Source: Acidisphaera sp. S103
Lineage (GTDB): Bacteria; Pseudomonadota; Alphaproteobacteria; Acetobacterales; Acetobacteraceae
DNA: 36,311 nt
Direction of reading: 5' to 3'
NCBI RefSeq assembly: GCF_009765975.1
Contig: NZ_LMUJ01000092.1
Coordinates: forward strand, 303,533 to 339,843
Shown: in pieces, positions 25,638 through 34,679 of the stretch
Layout: every line of letters begins with the position of its first letter
How positions within the stretch are numbered: position 1 is the stretch's first letter
Notes under the pieces: model-generated
What the model was told of the DNA's origin: nothing
Databases searched by the model: none
The model's input: only the letters and a program-made list of their open reading frames with translations
Position numbers and translations under genes: made by a program

Positions 25638-26531
25638 TCCGTCACGGTCGAGGAACGCCCTGATTTCTCGCAGGAATAGCGTGAGTTGGTCGTGATGTAC
25701 CCAGTGACCGGCGTTTTCCACAGCGAGCACGTGCGCATTTTTGAAATAGGCCAGCCGCCCGTCCTCCGCGGGGTTGGTGGCCCAGCTTTCGGTGCCGTAG
25801 ACCAGCAGGGTCGGACAGGTGATGGCGCTCCAAAGTTCGGCGATGGCGTCGCGGGTCATGTCGTAGGGCGGCCAGAAGCGCACGTAGTGGTCGAATTTCC
25901 AGCTATAGGTGCCGTCCTCGTTCTGGTTAACGCCGTATTGGGTCAGATGGCGGGCCTGGTCCGGCGTCAGGTGCTTGTTGGCTTCCTGCATCCGTGCGTA
26001 GGCGGCCTCGACGGTGAGGTAGCGGCGCGGCTGGCGGCCTGAACTGGCGCGCTGCAGGTCAATCCAGTTGCGCATCCTCTCGGCGATGGGCTTGCGGTCG
26101 GAGACGGCGTCCTGACCGGGACCGGGACCGAGGCCCTCGATGGCAACGAGGCGGCGGACGTTGTCCGGGTAGATGCCGGTGTAGCGCAGCGCGATGTTGC
26201 CGCCCAGCGAGTGGGCGACGATGGTCACCGGCGCCAGCTTCTGCTGATGGATCAGTTGTGCCAGGTCGTAGATGTGGTTGGCCATGGTGTAGTGGCCGGA
26301 GGCAGACCAGGCGGAATCGCCGTGCCCGCGCAGATCGGGCGCGATGACATGGTAGTCGCGGCGCAGGTCGGCGGCGACCCAGTCCCAGTTGCGGCAGTGA
26401 TCGCGCCCGCCATGCAGCAGGATCAGCGGCGGGGCGTCGGGGTTGCCCCAGTCCACGTAGTGCAGCCGCAGGCGCTGGGAGAAGTAACTGCGCGATGTCG
26501 GGCCGGCGCCCGCGGCGATCGTCGAGGTCAT
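25635..26531 (-). CDS. Alpha/beta hydrolase
   Basis: This 298-residue hydrolase has the oxyanion-hole HGG (40-42), nucleophile Ser108 in the elbow AHSLGGN, and catalytic His276 in AGHWVHHD; the acidic residue is probably in YGTESWATNPAEDGR or nearby. It would hydrolyse an ester, amide or C-C bond in the cytoplasm; substrate unknown. It starts 3 nt after the amidase stop, so it is in the same transcript as the amidase and its small partner and may act on the same compound. Confidence 0.9.
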   Translation of the reverse strand: MTSTIAAGAGPTSRSYFSQRLRLHYVDWGNPDAPPLILLHGGRDHCRNWDWVAADLRRDYHVIAPDLRGHGDSAWSASGHYTMANHIYDLAQLIHQQKLAPVTIVAHSLGGNIALRYTGIYPDNVRRLVAIEGLGPGPGQDAVSDRKPIAERMRNWIDLQRASSGRQPRRYLTVEAAYARMQEANKHLTPDQARHLTQYGVNQNEDGTYSWKFDHYVRFWPPYDMTRDAIAELWSAITCPTLLVYGTESWATNPAEDGRLAYFKNAHVLAVENAGHWVHHDQLTLFLREIRAFLDRDG

Positions 26532-26534
26532 CGG

Positions 26535-27929
26535 TCAGCCGATCGGCGGCTTCTGCTTGTGCCAGCCGGTTGCCCGTTCGTAGGCAGCGGCGACCCTCAG
26601 AACCGTGGCATCGTCGAAGTAGCGGCCGACGAACTGGACGGACACCGGCAGGCCGCCACGGGACAGGCCGGACATCATCGCCAGCGCCGGGTGGCCGGTG
26701 ACGTTGAACGGCGTGCGGGCCTGGCGGGGATAGGTGCGGGCGGTTTCGTCGGCGTCGTCCATGCGGCTGGACGGGTCCATCGAGCTGGCGCACAGCAGGA
26801 CGTCGTAATCGCGCAAGCGGTCCTCGACCGCGGCGATGACCTCGGAGCGCCGGCGCTGGGCGCCGACATAGTCGCCGGCGGTCATGAACGCGCCGGGCAG
26901 CAGGCGGCGGCGGGCGAGCTGGCCGTAGTCGCCAGGGCGTTCGCGCAGCCATTTGGCGTGGATGGACCAAGCTTCGCTGCACAGGATGACGCGGTTGATG
27001 CCGGCGAACTCGGTCAGGGTCGGGAGAGTGATGGTGTCGACCTGGGCGCCCTCGGCCTGCAGGACGCGGGCGACGTCTTCCAGCGCGGCGGCGACTTCCG
27101 GGTGGGCCGGCAGGTCGCGTTCGTGGAAATGGCGGACGAAGCCGATACGCAGGTTGCGCACGCCGCGATCGAGCTGGCGGCCGAAATGTCTCGCGTTGGT
27201 CGGGGCGCTGCCGGGATCGGCCGGGTCGTGGCCGGCGATGGTGTCCAGCAGCAGCGCGTTGTCGGCGACGGTGCGGGTCATCGGGCCGACATGGTCCAGG
27301 GTGAAGGACAGCGGGAAGACGCCGCGGCGGGAGACCAGGCCGTAGGTCGGCTTCAGCCCGACGATGCCGCAGGCGCTGGCGGGATTGCGGACTGAACCGC
27401 CGGTGTCGGTGCCCAGCGCCAGGGGGAACAGGCCGGCGGCGACACCGGCACCGGACCCGGAGGACGATCCGCCGGGATGGTGGTCTCGGTTCCACGGATT
27501 GCGGGCGGGCGGAAACGGCAGGTCGAAGCTGGGACCGCCGATGGCGAATTCGTGGGTGGACAACTTGCCCATGACGATGGCGCCGGCCTGGCGCAGCTTC
27601 TGGATGACGACGGCATCGGCCTTGGCGATGTTGCCCACCAGGATCTTGGAATGTGCCGTGGTGGGCAGGCCGGCGACATCGATGATGTCCTTGATGCCGA
27701 CGGGGACGCCATGCAGCTTGCCTCGGGGGCGGCCGGCGGTGATTTCGGCTTCGGCTTGGCGGGCGGCCTGCATCGCGGCGTCGGCGTCGAGGCGGATGAA
27801 GGCGTTCAGCTTGGGATCGAGGGTTTCGATGCGGGCCAGCAAGGCGGTGACCAGTTCGACCGGCGAGAGGGTGCGGGCGGCGTAGGCCTGCGCGATCTCG
27901 GCGGCGGACAGCCAGTGCGGGGCGGTCAT
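26535..27929 (-). CDS. Amidase-signature hydrolase (AtzE/GatA-like)
   Basis: This 464-residue amidase-signature enzyme has the triad Lys80 (VGIKD), cis-Ser155 (GGSSSGSG) and nucleophile Ser179 (GTDTGGSVR), with the spacing known for the family. It hydrolyses amides, releasing ammonia or an amine. The 4-nt ATGA overlap with a 59-residue AtzG-like gene points to the AtzE type (biuret or carboxybiuret hydrolase and relatives), which works with a small AtzG subunit. True GatA is unlikely without gatB and gatC nearby. An alpha/beta hydrolase follows 3 nt later. Confidence 0.92.
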   Translation of the reverse strand: MTAPHWLSAAEIAQAYAARTLSPVELVTALLARIETLDPKLNAFIRLDADAAMQAARQAEAEITAGRPRGKLHGVPVGIKDIIDVAGLPTTAHSKILVGNIAKADAVVIQKLRQAGAIVMGKLSTHEFAIGGPSFDLPFPPARNPWNRDHHPGGSSSGSGAGVAAGLFPLALGTDTGGSVRNPASACGIVGLKPTYGLVSRRGVFPLSFTLDHVGPMTRTVADNALLLDTIAGHDPADPGSAPTNARHFGRQLDRGVRNLRIGFVRHFHERDLPAHPEVAAALEDVARVLQAEGAQVDTITLPTLTEFAGINRVILCSEAWSIHAKWLRERPGDYGQLARRRLLPGAFMTAGDYVGAQRRRSEVIAAVEDRLRDYDVLLCASSMDPSSRMDDADETARTYPRQARTPFNVTGHPALAMMSGLSRGGLPVSVQFVGRYFDDATVLRVAAAYERATGWHKQKPPIG

Positions 27930-28105
27930 AGGCCGGACCCCGCGCGCATCGGCGGCCAGGGTTCGGCTGCGGGGTCGGTGGGCACCTGGATCGCGCCAGC
28001 GTTGTTCAGCGCCTGCTTGGCGGCGGCTTCAACGTCTTCGGGGAACGCCGCAAGCGCCTTGTCCAGGCCGGCGGCGCGCGCCAGGGCTATGATGATAGGG
28101 TCCAT
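27926..28105 (-). CDS. Small AtzG-like (DUF4089-type) amidase partner
   Basis: This gene encodes 59 residues: MDPIIIALARAAGLDKALA at the N-terminus, a helical middle with FPEDVEAAAKQALNNAG, and a C-terminal acidic-proline tail ending PAAEPWPPMRAGSGL. AtzG-type subunits have the same plan: two or three short helices and a Pro-rich tail that wraps the partner amidase. GGAG lies about 8 nt before the ATG at 28105. The stop overlaps the amidase start (CTATGACC), so equal production of both is expected. Recognition rests on length, layout and position, since short proteins carry little signal. Confidence 0.72.
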   Translation of the reverse strand: MDPIIIALARAAGLDKALAAFPEDVEAAAKQALNNAGAIQVPTDPAAEPWPPMRAGSGL

Positions 28106-28218
28106 GCCATCACTCCGCGATCATTGTGCGGTGCGATCATGCGGCCTGGCGCGACGGCGGGGAAGAGAGATGATCGACAGAATGCGCGTTTCGGCTAGAA
28201 AGCCGGGACGAAGTGGGC

Positions 28219-28257
28219 AAAAAAAGGCGGTATGACCGGGGGAGAGGTCATACCGCC
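28219..28257 (-). terminator. Strong intrinsic terminator on the minus strand
   Basis: GGCGGTATGACC at 28226-28237 and GGTCATACCGCC at 28246-28257 form a perfect 12-bp stem with an 8-nt loop. On the minus strand it is followed by seven U. No minus-strand protein gene ends here, so it terminates either a short RNA starting between about 28290 and 28420 or a leader upstream of the AtzG-like gene. Confidence 0.75.
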
Positions 28258-28267
28258 AAAGGTGGTC

Positions 28268-28292
28268 GCGCGATGGTATCAAGCGCGACTTT
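28268..28292 (-). repeat. Hairpin next to the minus-strand terminator
   Basis: On the minus strand, GTCGCGC and GCGCGAC form a 7-bp stem around an 11-nt loop, about 10 nt before the terminator stem. Two hairpins in a row ending in a U-run look like a small RNA. Confidence 0.45.
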
Positions 28293-28429
28293 CGGGGAGG
28301 AAACAGGACACCGCCGCAGCGGCGCCGCACCCGTATGTAGGACCGAATTATTGAGGAAAGGTTAACAACACCGTGCGAGAACCGATTTTTATTCGGATTA
28401 ACAATATTTTTTGTTCGTGGGGGCTGTAG

Positions 28430-29611
28430 ATGAGCAATCTGCCGCTCGTTGGGCTGAAAATTCTGGAAATCGGCCATTATATCGCCGCGCCGTTCTGCAC
28501 GCGTATCCTTGCCGACCTTGGCGCCGAAGTCATCAAGCTGGAACCGCCCGGCGGCGATCCGTTTCGCGGCTGGGGTGCGACGAAGGACGGGCACTCGGTT
28601 TGGTTCAGTATCCATGGGCGGAACAAGCTGTCGATCGAACTCGATCTGAAGAAGGATCGGGAGACCGTGTTGAAGCTGGCCGCTCGGGCGGACGTGCTGG
28701 TGGAGAATATGCGGGCGGGGCAGTTGGAACGGCTGCGGATCGGGCCGGATGAGCTGCATGCGGTGAATCCTCGGTTGGTGATCGCGCGTATTTCCGGTTA
28801 CGGCCAGGATGGGCCGTATCGCGACAAGCCGGCGTTCGGGGCGATCGGCGAGGCGATCGGCGGGTTGCGCCATCTGACCGGCCATCCCGGCGGGACGACG
28901 GATTTACCGCCGCCGCGGTGCGGGATTTCGATCAGCGACGACCTGGCGGGGCTGTACGCGGCGATCGGGCTTTTGTCGGCGGTGTGGCAGCGCGATGCGA
29001 TGGGCACCGGGAAGGGCCGCGTGGTGGATGTGAACTTGGTGGACAGCGTGTTCAGCCTGATGGAGGGCATGCTGCCGGAATACGCGCTGGACGGACGGGT
29101 TCGGCAGCCGGCGGGGGCGGCGCTGCAAACGGCGTCTCCGACCAATACCTATCCTTGCGCCGATGGGCGGTGGCTGTGCATCGCGGGGAACTCGGACCTG
29201 ATTTTCTCGCGGCTGATGGTGGCGATCGGGCGGCCGGAGATGGCTGTTGATCCGGCGTATGCGACCAACGGGCTGCGCTGCGACAACCGGCCGGCGTTGG
29301 ATGCGGCGATCGCGGCGTGGACGCGGACGCTGCCGGCGAAAGATGCGGAGGCGGTGTTGGAGGAGGCGGATGTTCCGTGCTCTCGGTTATTCGACATCGC
29401 CGATTGTGCTGCTGATCCGCACTTTCGGGCGCGGCAGGCGGTGCAGGACGTGGAGGACCCGTTGGTCGGGCGCACGCTGCATCCGGGGCCGACGATCCGG
29501 CTGGACGGCGTGCGGCCGGAAGATGTGGTGCGGTGGACCGGGCCGGCGGTGGGCGCGCATACCGATCATGTGTTGCATACGTTACTAGGGCTGTCCCGGA
29601 ATCCAGCCTGA
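28430..29611 (+). CDS. CaiB/BaiF family III CoA-transferase
   Basis: This 393-residue protein is a family III CoA-transferase, which moves CoA between two carboxylic acids. Features are GLKILEIGHYIAAPFCTRILADLGAEVIKLEPP at the N-terminus, RNKLSIELDLK, the catalytic Asp region ISISDDLAGLYAA (Asp170 or Asp171), and VVDVNLVDSVFSLMEGML. Length is normal. GGGGG lies about 6 nt before the ATG. It is divergent from the amidase operon and followed 72 bp later by a CHAP lipoprotein. Its substrate cannot be told from the sequence. Confidence 0.93.
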   Translation: MSNLPLVGLKILEIGHYIAAPFCTRILADLGAEVIKLEPPGGDPFRGWGATKDGHSVWFSIHGRNKLSIELDLKKDRETVLKLAARADVLVENMRAGQLERLRIGPDELHAVNPRLVIARISGYGQDGPYRDKPAFGAIGEAIGGLRHLTGHPGGTTDLPPPRCGISISDDLAGLYAAIGLLSAVWQRDAMGTGKGRVVDVNLVDSVFSLMEGMLPEYALDGRVRQPAGAALQTASPTNTYPCADGRWLCIAGNSDLIFSRLMVAIGRPEMAVDPAYATNGLRCDNRPALDAAIAAWTRTLPAKDAEAVLEEADVPCSRLFDIADCAADPHFRARQAVQDVEDPLVGRTLHPGPTIRLDGVRPEDVVRWTGPAVGAHTDHVLHTLLGLSRNPA

Positions 29612-29683
29612 TCAATCTGTTCTTGCGTTTTCCTGATGTGATGTCGGATAACCCGGCCCGGTCATTCCGGGTTCCGACAGTCC

Positions 29684-30220
29684 ATGTGCCGTCTTGCGTT
29701 CCGACTGCTTCCTCTGCTGTGTTTGGCGTTGGCGGCGTGTGGCGATGGCGGCGGGGCGCGGCGTGATGTTGGGGCGTCGGCTTCGGTGGAGTGCGCGCCG
29801 TTCGCTCGGGCGCTGACCGGGGTGTCGCTGTCGGGTGACGCGGCGGATTGGTGGCGGCAGGCGGCGGGGCGGTATGGCCGGTCGCAGCGGCCGGAAGTCG
29901 GCAGCGTGCTGGTGTTGCGGCGGTCGGGGCGGCTACCGAGCGGGCATGTGGCGGTGGTGTCGGGGGTGGTGTCGCGGCGGGAGATCGTGGTGACTCAGGC
30001 GAACTGGGTGCATCACCGGATCACCGAGGATCAGCCGGTGGAGGATGTATCGGCGAACGGAGACTGGAGCCTAGTGCGGGTGTGGTGGCCTCTTTCAGGG
30101 CAGATGGGGACGAGCGTGTACCCGGCGTTCGGGTTTATTCGGCCGGATCATCCGGAGGGCCACGATCGGCTGATCGCAGCGACGCCGGCGGCGGTTCGGA
30201 TGGCAGAGAGTGGCTGGTAG
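29684..30220 (+). CDS. CHAP-domain lipoprotein (cell-wall amidase-like)
   Basis: This 178-residue protein has a lipoprotein signal peptide with lipobox LAAC (Cys19), so the mature form is lipid-anchored in the envelope. The CHAP (NlpC/P60-type) fold shows catalytic Cys37 in VECAPFAR, WWRQAAGRYG, then EVGSVLVL and catalytic His88 in SGHVAVVSGVVSRREIVVTQANW. Such domains cut peptidoglycan peptides or amides. No strong Shine-Dalgarno is visible upstream of the ATG. It may be transcribed with the CoA-transferase, though no functional link is evident. Confidence 0.85.
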   Translation: MCRLAFRLLPLLCLALAACGDGGGARRDVGASASVECAPFARALTGVSLSGDAADWWRQAAGRYGRSQRPEVGSVLVLRRSGRLPSGHVAVVSGVVSRREIVVTQANWVHHRITEDQPVEDVSANGDWSLVRVWWPLSGQMGTSVYPAFGFIRPDHPEGHDRLIAATPAAVRMAESGW

Positions 30221-31565
30221 CAGATGACCACCCTGTCAGAATAACGCCCGAAGGGCGGCGCGGCCCCGGTCGAGATCGAATTTTCCCAACAATCGGGTTC
30301 GGCCAGAGTTTGTTGCTGACCACGCGCTGCGTGCATCGGCTGCTTCCGAGACATTCGTCACGCGTCGCAATCAGAATTTCATTTCGGTATTAGATATATG
30401 TCCATTGCATACAGGGCCGCGGCCACCTCGATGCGGCCCAAACCGATTCGCAGCCGACCCGCGGTATGTCCGCCAGGGTGGCCGCCAAATGGTGGTGGCA
30501 CGGTCAGCACACCGACCTGCAGGCCATGTGGGTGGCGAACGGGTCGGCGCCTTCTCGGCCGAGATAGTGCGGGAACGCCAATACGCCATGATTCGGCGTG
30601 GGCGGTTTCAGGATGTCGGAGTGGTGGAACAACAAAGCACCCAGCCGTTTCTGGTTGAACAGAGCGACAGGCTGATTTCGTAGGACGATTCATGTCTCAG
30701 CCTTCAATGCGATGTACATCGGTACTTCGCTGGGCGTGGCCAGACAGCTCGGCAAGGCACTCTTGGCAAGAAGCGCCTTGTCGAGAGATCTCTGTCCTGG
30801 CAAAGAATCCATCCCACGCGGGCGCGCAGGGGCTGCCGGTAAGGCTCGCCCGAGTGGATTCCGTCGGTGCCTTGTGATCGAAAAAAACAGCGGCTTGCGG
30901 AAGTGGCGTTGCGTGGCATCGCGGCAACGGTTAGCGTGAACGTGCTTAGAGTACTAAGATAGGTCGGCTAGCATCTGCCGTATTGACAGGATGCGCGAAC
31001 CGGTCAACAGGGCAGGCCGAATTAGAAATGCGGCGGCAGAAAGTCGCTCGACTGGGAGAAACACGTGCATGGTTGCGCATTCGCGCCGCGCTGGGATTTT
31101 ATCGGGACAGAGGATCCCCTCCGATAACGGCGCGTCTGGTCGTCTAAACATGGACATTTGTCCAGACATGGGTGGCCGGTTCGGAAGGACGCCTCCTCGC
31201 CTATCCGCGGTCATTCTGGAAAGCCCGTTTGCTCGGCAAGGGCGAAGCGACCGTGAAGGAGATGACCAAAGCGCTGCCACGACGCAAGCCATGCGAACAG
31301 CATTGCGCCAGCGTCATGGGCTACGGCCCACAGCCTTTCAGTTCCACACCGAGTTTCAATATCCGGGAAGAGGTCGGACCGCCAAACGGCACGGTCTACG
31401 ACTTTCCACTTCGTCCGAATGGCAACGCCAAGCCGCATCTCGCGGCGTCGGCGACGCCTTTCGGGACCCCGGTGCAAATCAGCAAACATTGCCCACTGAC
31501 CTATTGGGTCGGATCGATAACGGCCGGCTCAACCGGCCAAGATGGGTTTCGGGAGGTATTTAGGT
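30221..31565. other. 1.3-kb stretch without a convincing gene
   Basis: Only overlapping frames without recognisable domains occur here. One minus-strand frame at about 30400-30680 reads protein-like in two pieces broken by a stop or shift, suggesting a decayed gene, but I could not name it. Short hairpins occur at 30245-30257 (CGCCC-GAA-GGGCG) and 31522-31538 (GGCCGG-CTCAA-CCGGCC), and a palindrome at 31151-31164. This is where a substrate-binding-protein gene for the following transporter would usually sit. Confidence 0.5.
31151..31164. promoter_or_regulatory. Palindrome TGGACA-TT-TGTCCA upstream of the ABC operon
   Basis: Perfect 6-bp arms flank a 2-nt centre, about 400 nt before the first permease gene. 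Size and symmetry fit an operator for a GntR- or LacI-type repressor. No regulator gene was recognised nearby. Confidence 0.35.
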
Positions 31566-32513
31566 ATGGCAGACGGCACGAGCATCCCGATCGGTGTTAT
31601 GGCACCTGGAAGATCCGCGGCTCGACGAGGCTCGATGCGGAGATTCGCACAGCGGCGATCAACGGTCGGCTTCCTTCTCTGCCTGCCGCTGATCCTGCTT
31701 ATCGCGGGATTCGTGATCTACCCGGCATTCTACGCGATCTATCTGAGTATGCTGAACAAGAAGATGACCACGTTTGTCGGTTTGAGCAATTTCACTTTCC
31801 TGCTCAAGCGCCACACGTTTCAGCTCGTCATCTTCCAGAGCTGCCTGTTCGCTATCACCTCGGTGATCCTGAAAGCCTTGATCGGCTTCATTCTCGCGCA
31901 TCTGATGCACAACATCCCGGGCAAGACCCAGCGCATTTGGCGCGGTTTGCTGCTGGTGCCCTGGGTCATACCTCTGGCTATGTCCACCTTGACCTGGTGG
32001 TGGATGTTCGATCCGTCCTATTCGGCGTTCAATTGGATACTCAACCAGTTCGGGATCGCCAGCGTACCGTGGCTTGGCGTCGGCTGGATCGCCCGGTTTT
32101 GCACGATCACCGTCAACGTATGGTTTGGTACCCCGTTCTTCATGATCATGTATTTAGCAGCGCTGAAATCGGTGCCGGAACAGCTATACGAAGCCGCGGC
32201 GATCGATGGTGCGGGAGCACTGCAGAAGCTGTTTTTCGTTACCTTGCCGATGATGCGCAACATCATCGCGATCACCGTGTTGTTCAGCCTGATCGTGACA
32301 TTCGCTGACTTTGACATCGTCCGCATTTTGACCTCGGGCGGTCCGCAGGACATGACCCACGTGTTCGCGACTTACGCGTTCCAGGTCGGCATTCAATCCG
32401 GCGATATTCCGTTGGGTGCTTCGGTCAGCCTGTTCATGTTCCCAATCCTGGCTTTCGCGGCATTCTTCGTGCTGCGTGGCGTGACGCAGCGTACGAAGGA
32501 AATCGCGACATGA
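31566..32513 (+). CDS. Sugar ABC transporter permease (CUT1 family, UgpA/MalF-like)
   Basis: This 315-residue permease has six transmembrane helices (first at about 35-58, FLLCLPLILLIAGFVIYPAF) and the EAA coupling loop EQLYEAAAIDGAGALQKLFFVTLP. It belongs to the binding-protein-dependent carbohydrate uptake class. I chose the ATG at 31566 because GGGAGG lies about 11 nt upstream; an ATG at 31542 is in frame but lacks a ribosome site. Its stop overlaps the next start by 4 nt (ATGA). Confidence 0.92.
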   Translation: MADGTSIPIGVMAPGRSAARRGSMRRFAQRRSTVGFLLCLPLILLIAGFVIYPAFYAIYLSMLNKKMTTFVGLSNFTFLLKRHTFQLVIFQSCLFAITSVILKALIGFILAHLMHNIPGKTQRIWRGLLLVPWVIPLAMSTLTWWWMFDPSYSAFNWILNQFGIASVPWLGVGWIARFCTITVNVWFGTPFFMIMYLAALKSVPEQLYEAAAIDGAGALQKLFFVTLPMMRNIIAITVLFSLIVTFADFDIVRILTSGGPQDMTHVFATYAFQVGIQSGDIPLGASVSLFMFPILAFAAFFVLRGVTQRTKEIAT

Positions 32514-33406
32514 GCGCCACGACACTCGAGCATGGCCGCAAGGTCGCGGCTTCGCGCAAGACAAGCTTGCATCGTCAGCGGCTGTGGGCGCTTTGGGGCA
32601 GCTATATCGCGCTGGCTGTGTTTGTCGTGATCTTCCTGGTGCCGCCGTTTTATACGCTGATCACCAGCCTGAAATCGTCAGCGGAGATATCCGCGCAGAG
32701 CGGTAGCCCGTGGCTTGTTCACCATCCGACGCTGGAGAATTTCTGGTATCTGATCACCTATCCGAATTTCCAGACCTATTATCTGAACTCGGTGATCGTC
32801 ACCGTGCTGGTTGTCGTCGTTTCGATGACCATCTCCATCCTGGCCGCATTCAGCCTGTCGCGAATGGGCTTCTGGGGCAGTCAGAGCCTCTCGACCGGTG
32901 TATTCCTCACGTACCTGGTTCCCCCGTCCTTGCTGTTCATCCCGCTGTTCCAGATTATCGGCAAGATCGGCTTGATCAATAATTTCTGGTGCCTGGTCAT
33001 ACTATATCCCACGCTGGCCGTGCCGTTCTGCACTTGGATCATGATCGGGTATTTCAGTTCCATTCCGAAGGAGCTGGACGAGGCCGCTTTGATCGACGGG
33101 GCGAACTATCTGCAAATCCTGTGGAAGATCTTCATACCCGTGGCGATGCCGGGCATCATCGCGGCGACGATCTTCGCCTTCACAGTGTCCTGGGGCGCGT
33201 TTCTGTACCCACTCGCCTATCTTTATACGTCGCATGAAATGGTGCTGACGGTCGGCATCATCTCCGACCTGATCCGTGGCGACGTGTTCCAGTGGGGCAA
33301 GATCATGGCCGCCTGCCTTCTGGCATCGCTGCCGCCCATCGTCATCTACGCCTTCCTGATGGACTACTACGTGGCGGGCCTGACGGCCGGCGCGACCAAA
33401 GGCTGA
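32510..33406 (+). CDS. Sugar ABC transporter permease (CUT1 family, UgpE/MalG-like)
   Basis: This 298-residue permease has six transmembrane helices and the EAA loop [28 protein letters not shown]. The N-terminus (about 30 residues) is basic and cytoplasmic, and [27 protein letters not shown] marks the second helix region typical of MalG-type subunits. It pairs with the upstream permease, to which it is translationally coupled. The ATPase gene follows after 35 bp. Confidence 0.93.
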   Translation: MSATTLEHGRKVAASRKTSLHRQRLWALWGSYIALAVFVVIFLVPPFYTLITSLKSSAEISAQSGSPWLVHHPTLENFWYLITYPNFQTYYLNSVIVTVLVVVVSMTISILAAFSLSRMGFWGSQSLSTGVFLTYLVPPSLLFIPLFQIIGKIGLINNFWCLVILYPTLAVPFCTWIMIGYFSSIPKELDEAALIDGANYLQILWKIFIPVAMPGIIAATIFAFTVSWGAFLYPLAYLYTSHEMVLTVGIISDLIRGDVFQWGKIMAACLLASLPPIVIYAFLMDYYVAGLTAGATKG

Positions 33407-33441
33407 CCCGAAGAAACCCCAACCGAGGAAACGAAACAACC

Positions 33442-34545
33442 ATGGCTGAAGTGTCAGTCCGCAAAGTCGTCAAGGAATATGATGGTGGCGTGCAAGCGGT
33501 GAAAGGGATCGACCTTGACATCGCCGACCATGAATTCGTCGTGCTGGTCGGCCCATCCGGCTGCGGGAAGTCCACGACGTTGCGCATGATCGCGGGACTG
33601 GAGGAAATCACCGGCGGCGAAATCTGGATCGACGGCGACGTCGTGAACGACGTCCCGCCGCGTGACCGCGACATCGCGATGGTATTCCAGAATTACGCTC
33701 TGTATCCGCACATGAGCGTGTTCGACAACATGGCGTTCGGGCTGAAATTGCGCAAATTCCCCAAGGACGAAATCAAGCGCCGGGTGGATGAGGCGGCTCG
33801 AATTCTCGATATCGTGCCACTGTTGGACCGGAAGCCGCGTGCGCTGTCCGGCGGTCAGCGGCAGCGCGTGGCGATGGGCCGAGCGATCGTACGGAACCCG
33901 AAGGTATTCCTGTTCGACGAGCCGCTATCGAACCTGGATGCCAAATTGCGTGTGCAGATGAGGACGGAAATCAAGAAGGTCCATCAGACAGTTCGCACGA
34001 CAACTGTCTATGTGACACATGATCAGATCGAGGCGATGACGTTGGCTGACCGCGTGGTGGTCATGAACCATGGTGTCATCGAGCAGGTTGGCACGCCGAA
34101 CGATCTTTACCATCATCCCACGACCCGCTTCGTCGCGGGGTTTATCGGCTCTCCCGCAATGAATTTCCTGCCGTGCCGCGTGCAGGATGGAGCGAACGGT
34201 GGTCTGGCGGTGCGGGTGACAGATACTCTTACGGTGCCGATCCCGGCCGCACGAGCGGATCGCTACGGCGCGTTCAAGGGCAAGGAGATGGTACTCGGCA
34301 TCCGGCCGGAACATCTGTTCGAATACCACGAGCAAGGCAAGCCGGGATGGACGCGGGTCGATCTACCGGTCGATGTCGTCGAGCCGATGGGTATGGAGAC
34401 GATGGTCCACTTCTTCGTCGACGGTGCCCCGGTGTGTGCTCGGGTTGATCCGGCGACGCACGCCGCCCCTGGCGAATTGATGCCATTGACGGCCGACTTG
34501 AACCAGATGCATTTGATGGAAGCGGACACGGGTAAGGTGGTTTGA
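33442..34545 (+). CDS. Sugar ABC transporter ATP-binding protein (UgpC/MalK-like)
   Basis: This 367-residue ATPase has Walker [10 protein letters not shown] (37-45), Q-loop [13 protein letters not shown] (81-93), signature LSGGQRQR (135-142), Walker [17 protein letters not shown], switch [13 protein letters not shown] and a C-terminal TOBE/OB domain (about 235-367) as in MalK and UgpC. It energises the two permeases just upstream. CGAGGAAACG lies about 12 nt before the ATG at 33442. No solute-binding protein gene is present on either side in this window. Confidence 0.95.
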   Translation: MAEVSVRKVVKEYDGGVQAVKGIDLDIADHEFVVLVGPSGCGKSTTLRMIAGLEEITGGEIWIDGDVVNDVPPRDRDIAMVFQNYALYPHMSVFDNMAFGLKLRKFPKDEIKRRVDEAARILDIVPLLDRKPRALSGGQRQRVAMGRAIVRNPKVFLFDEPLSNLDAKLRVQMRTEIKKVHQTVRTTTVYVTHDQIEAMTLADRVVVMNHGVIEQVGTPNDLYHHPTTRFVAGFIGSPAMNFLPCRVQDGANGGLAVRVTDTLTVPIPAARADRYGAFKGKEMVLGIRPEHLFEYHEQGKPGWTRVDLPVDVVEPMGMETMVHFFVDGAPVCARVDPATHAAPGELMPLTADLNQMHLMEADTGKVV

Positions 34546-34571
34546 GGAAGGCTTGGTCGCCGCCTTCGGAA

Positions 34572-34589
34572 CCCTGATATTAACCAGGG
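34572..34589 (+). terminator. Short hairpin after the ABC ATPase gene
   Basis: CCCTG and CAGGG form a 5-bp stem with an 8-nt AT-rich loop, 26 nt after the stop. It has no U-run, so it is a weak candidate terminator. Confidence 0.3.
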
Positions 34590-34679
34590 AAGCCGAGGGT
34601 AGTGGTCGTGCCGGTTGCAATGATCGTGTTGTCCAGCCTCCCTTGCATTGCATTACACCCGCCTTGAAGGGTTGGCGGC

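Larger units (their letters stand above)
28106..28429. other. 324-bp divergent promoter region
   Basis: This gap lies between the AtzG-like gene (minus) and the CoA-transferase (plus). It holds a strong minus-strand terminator (28219-28257), a neighbouring hairpin (28268-28292) and an AT-rich stretch (about 28340-28415) that probably contains the CoA-transferase promoter. No protein gene was found. Confidence 0.6.

Noticed and set aside
30400..30690. Minus-strand protein-like pieces broken by a stop
   Set aside because: I could not link them to any family, so they are described only as possible decay.
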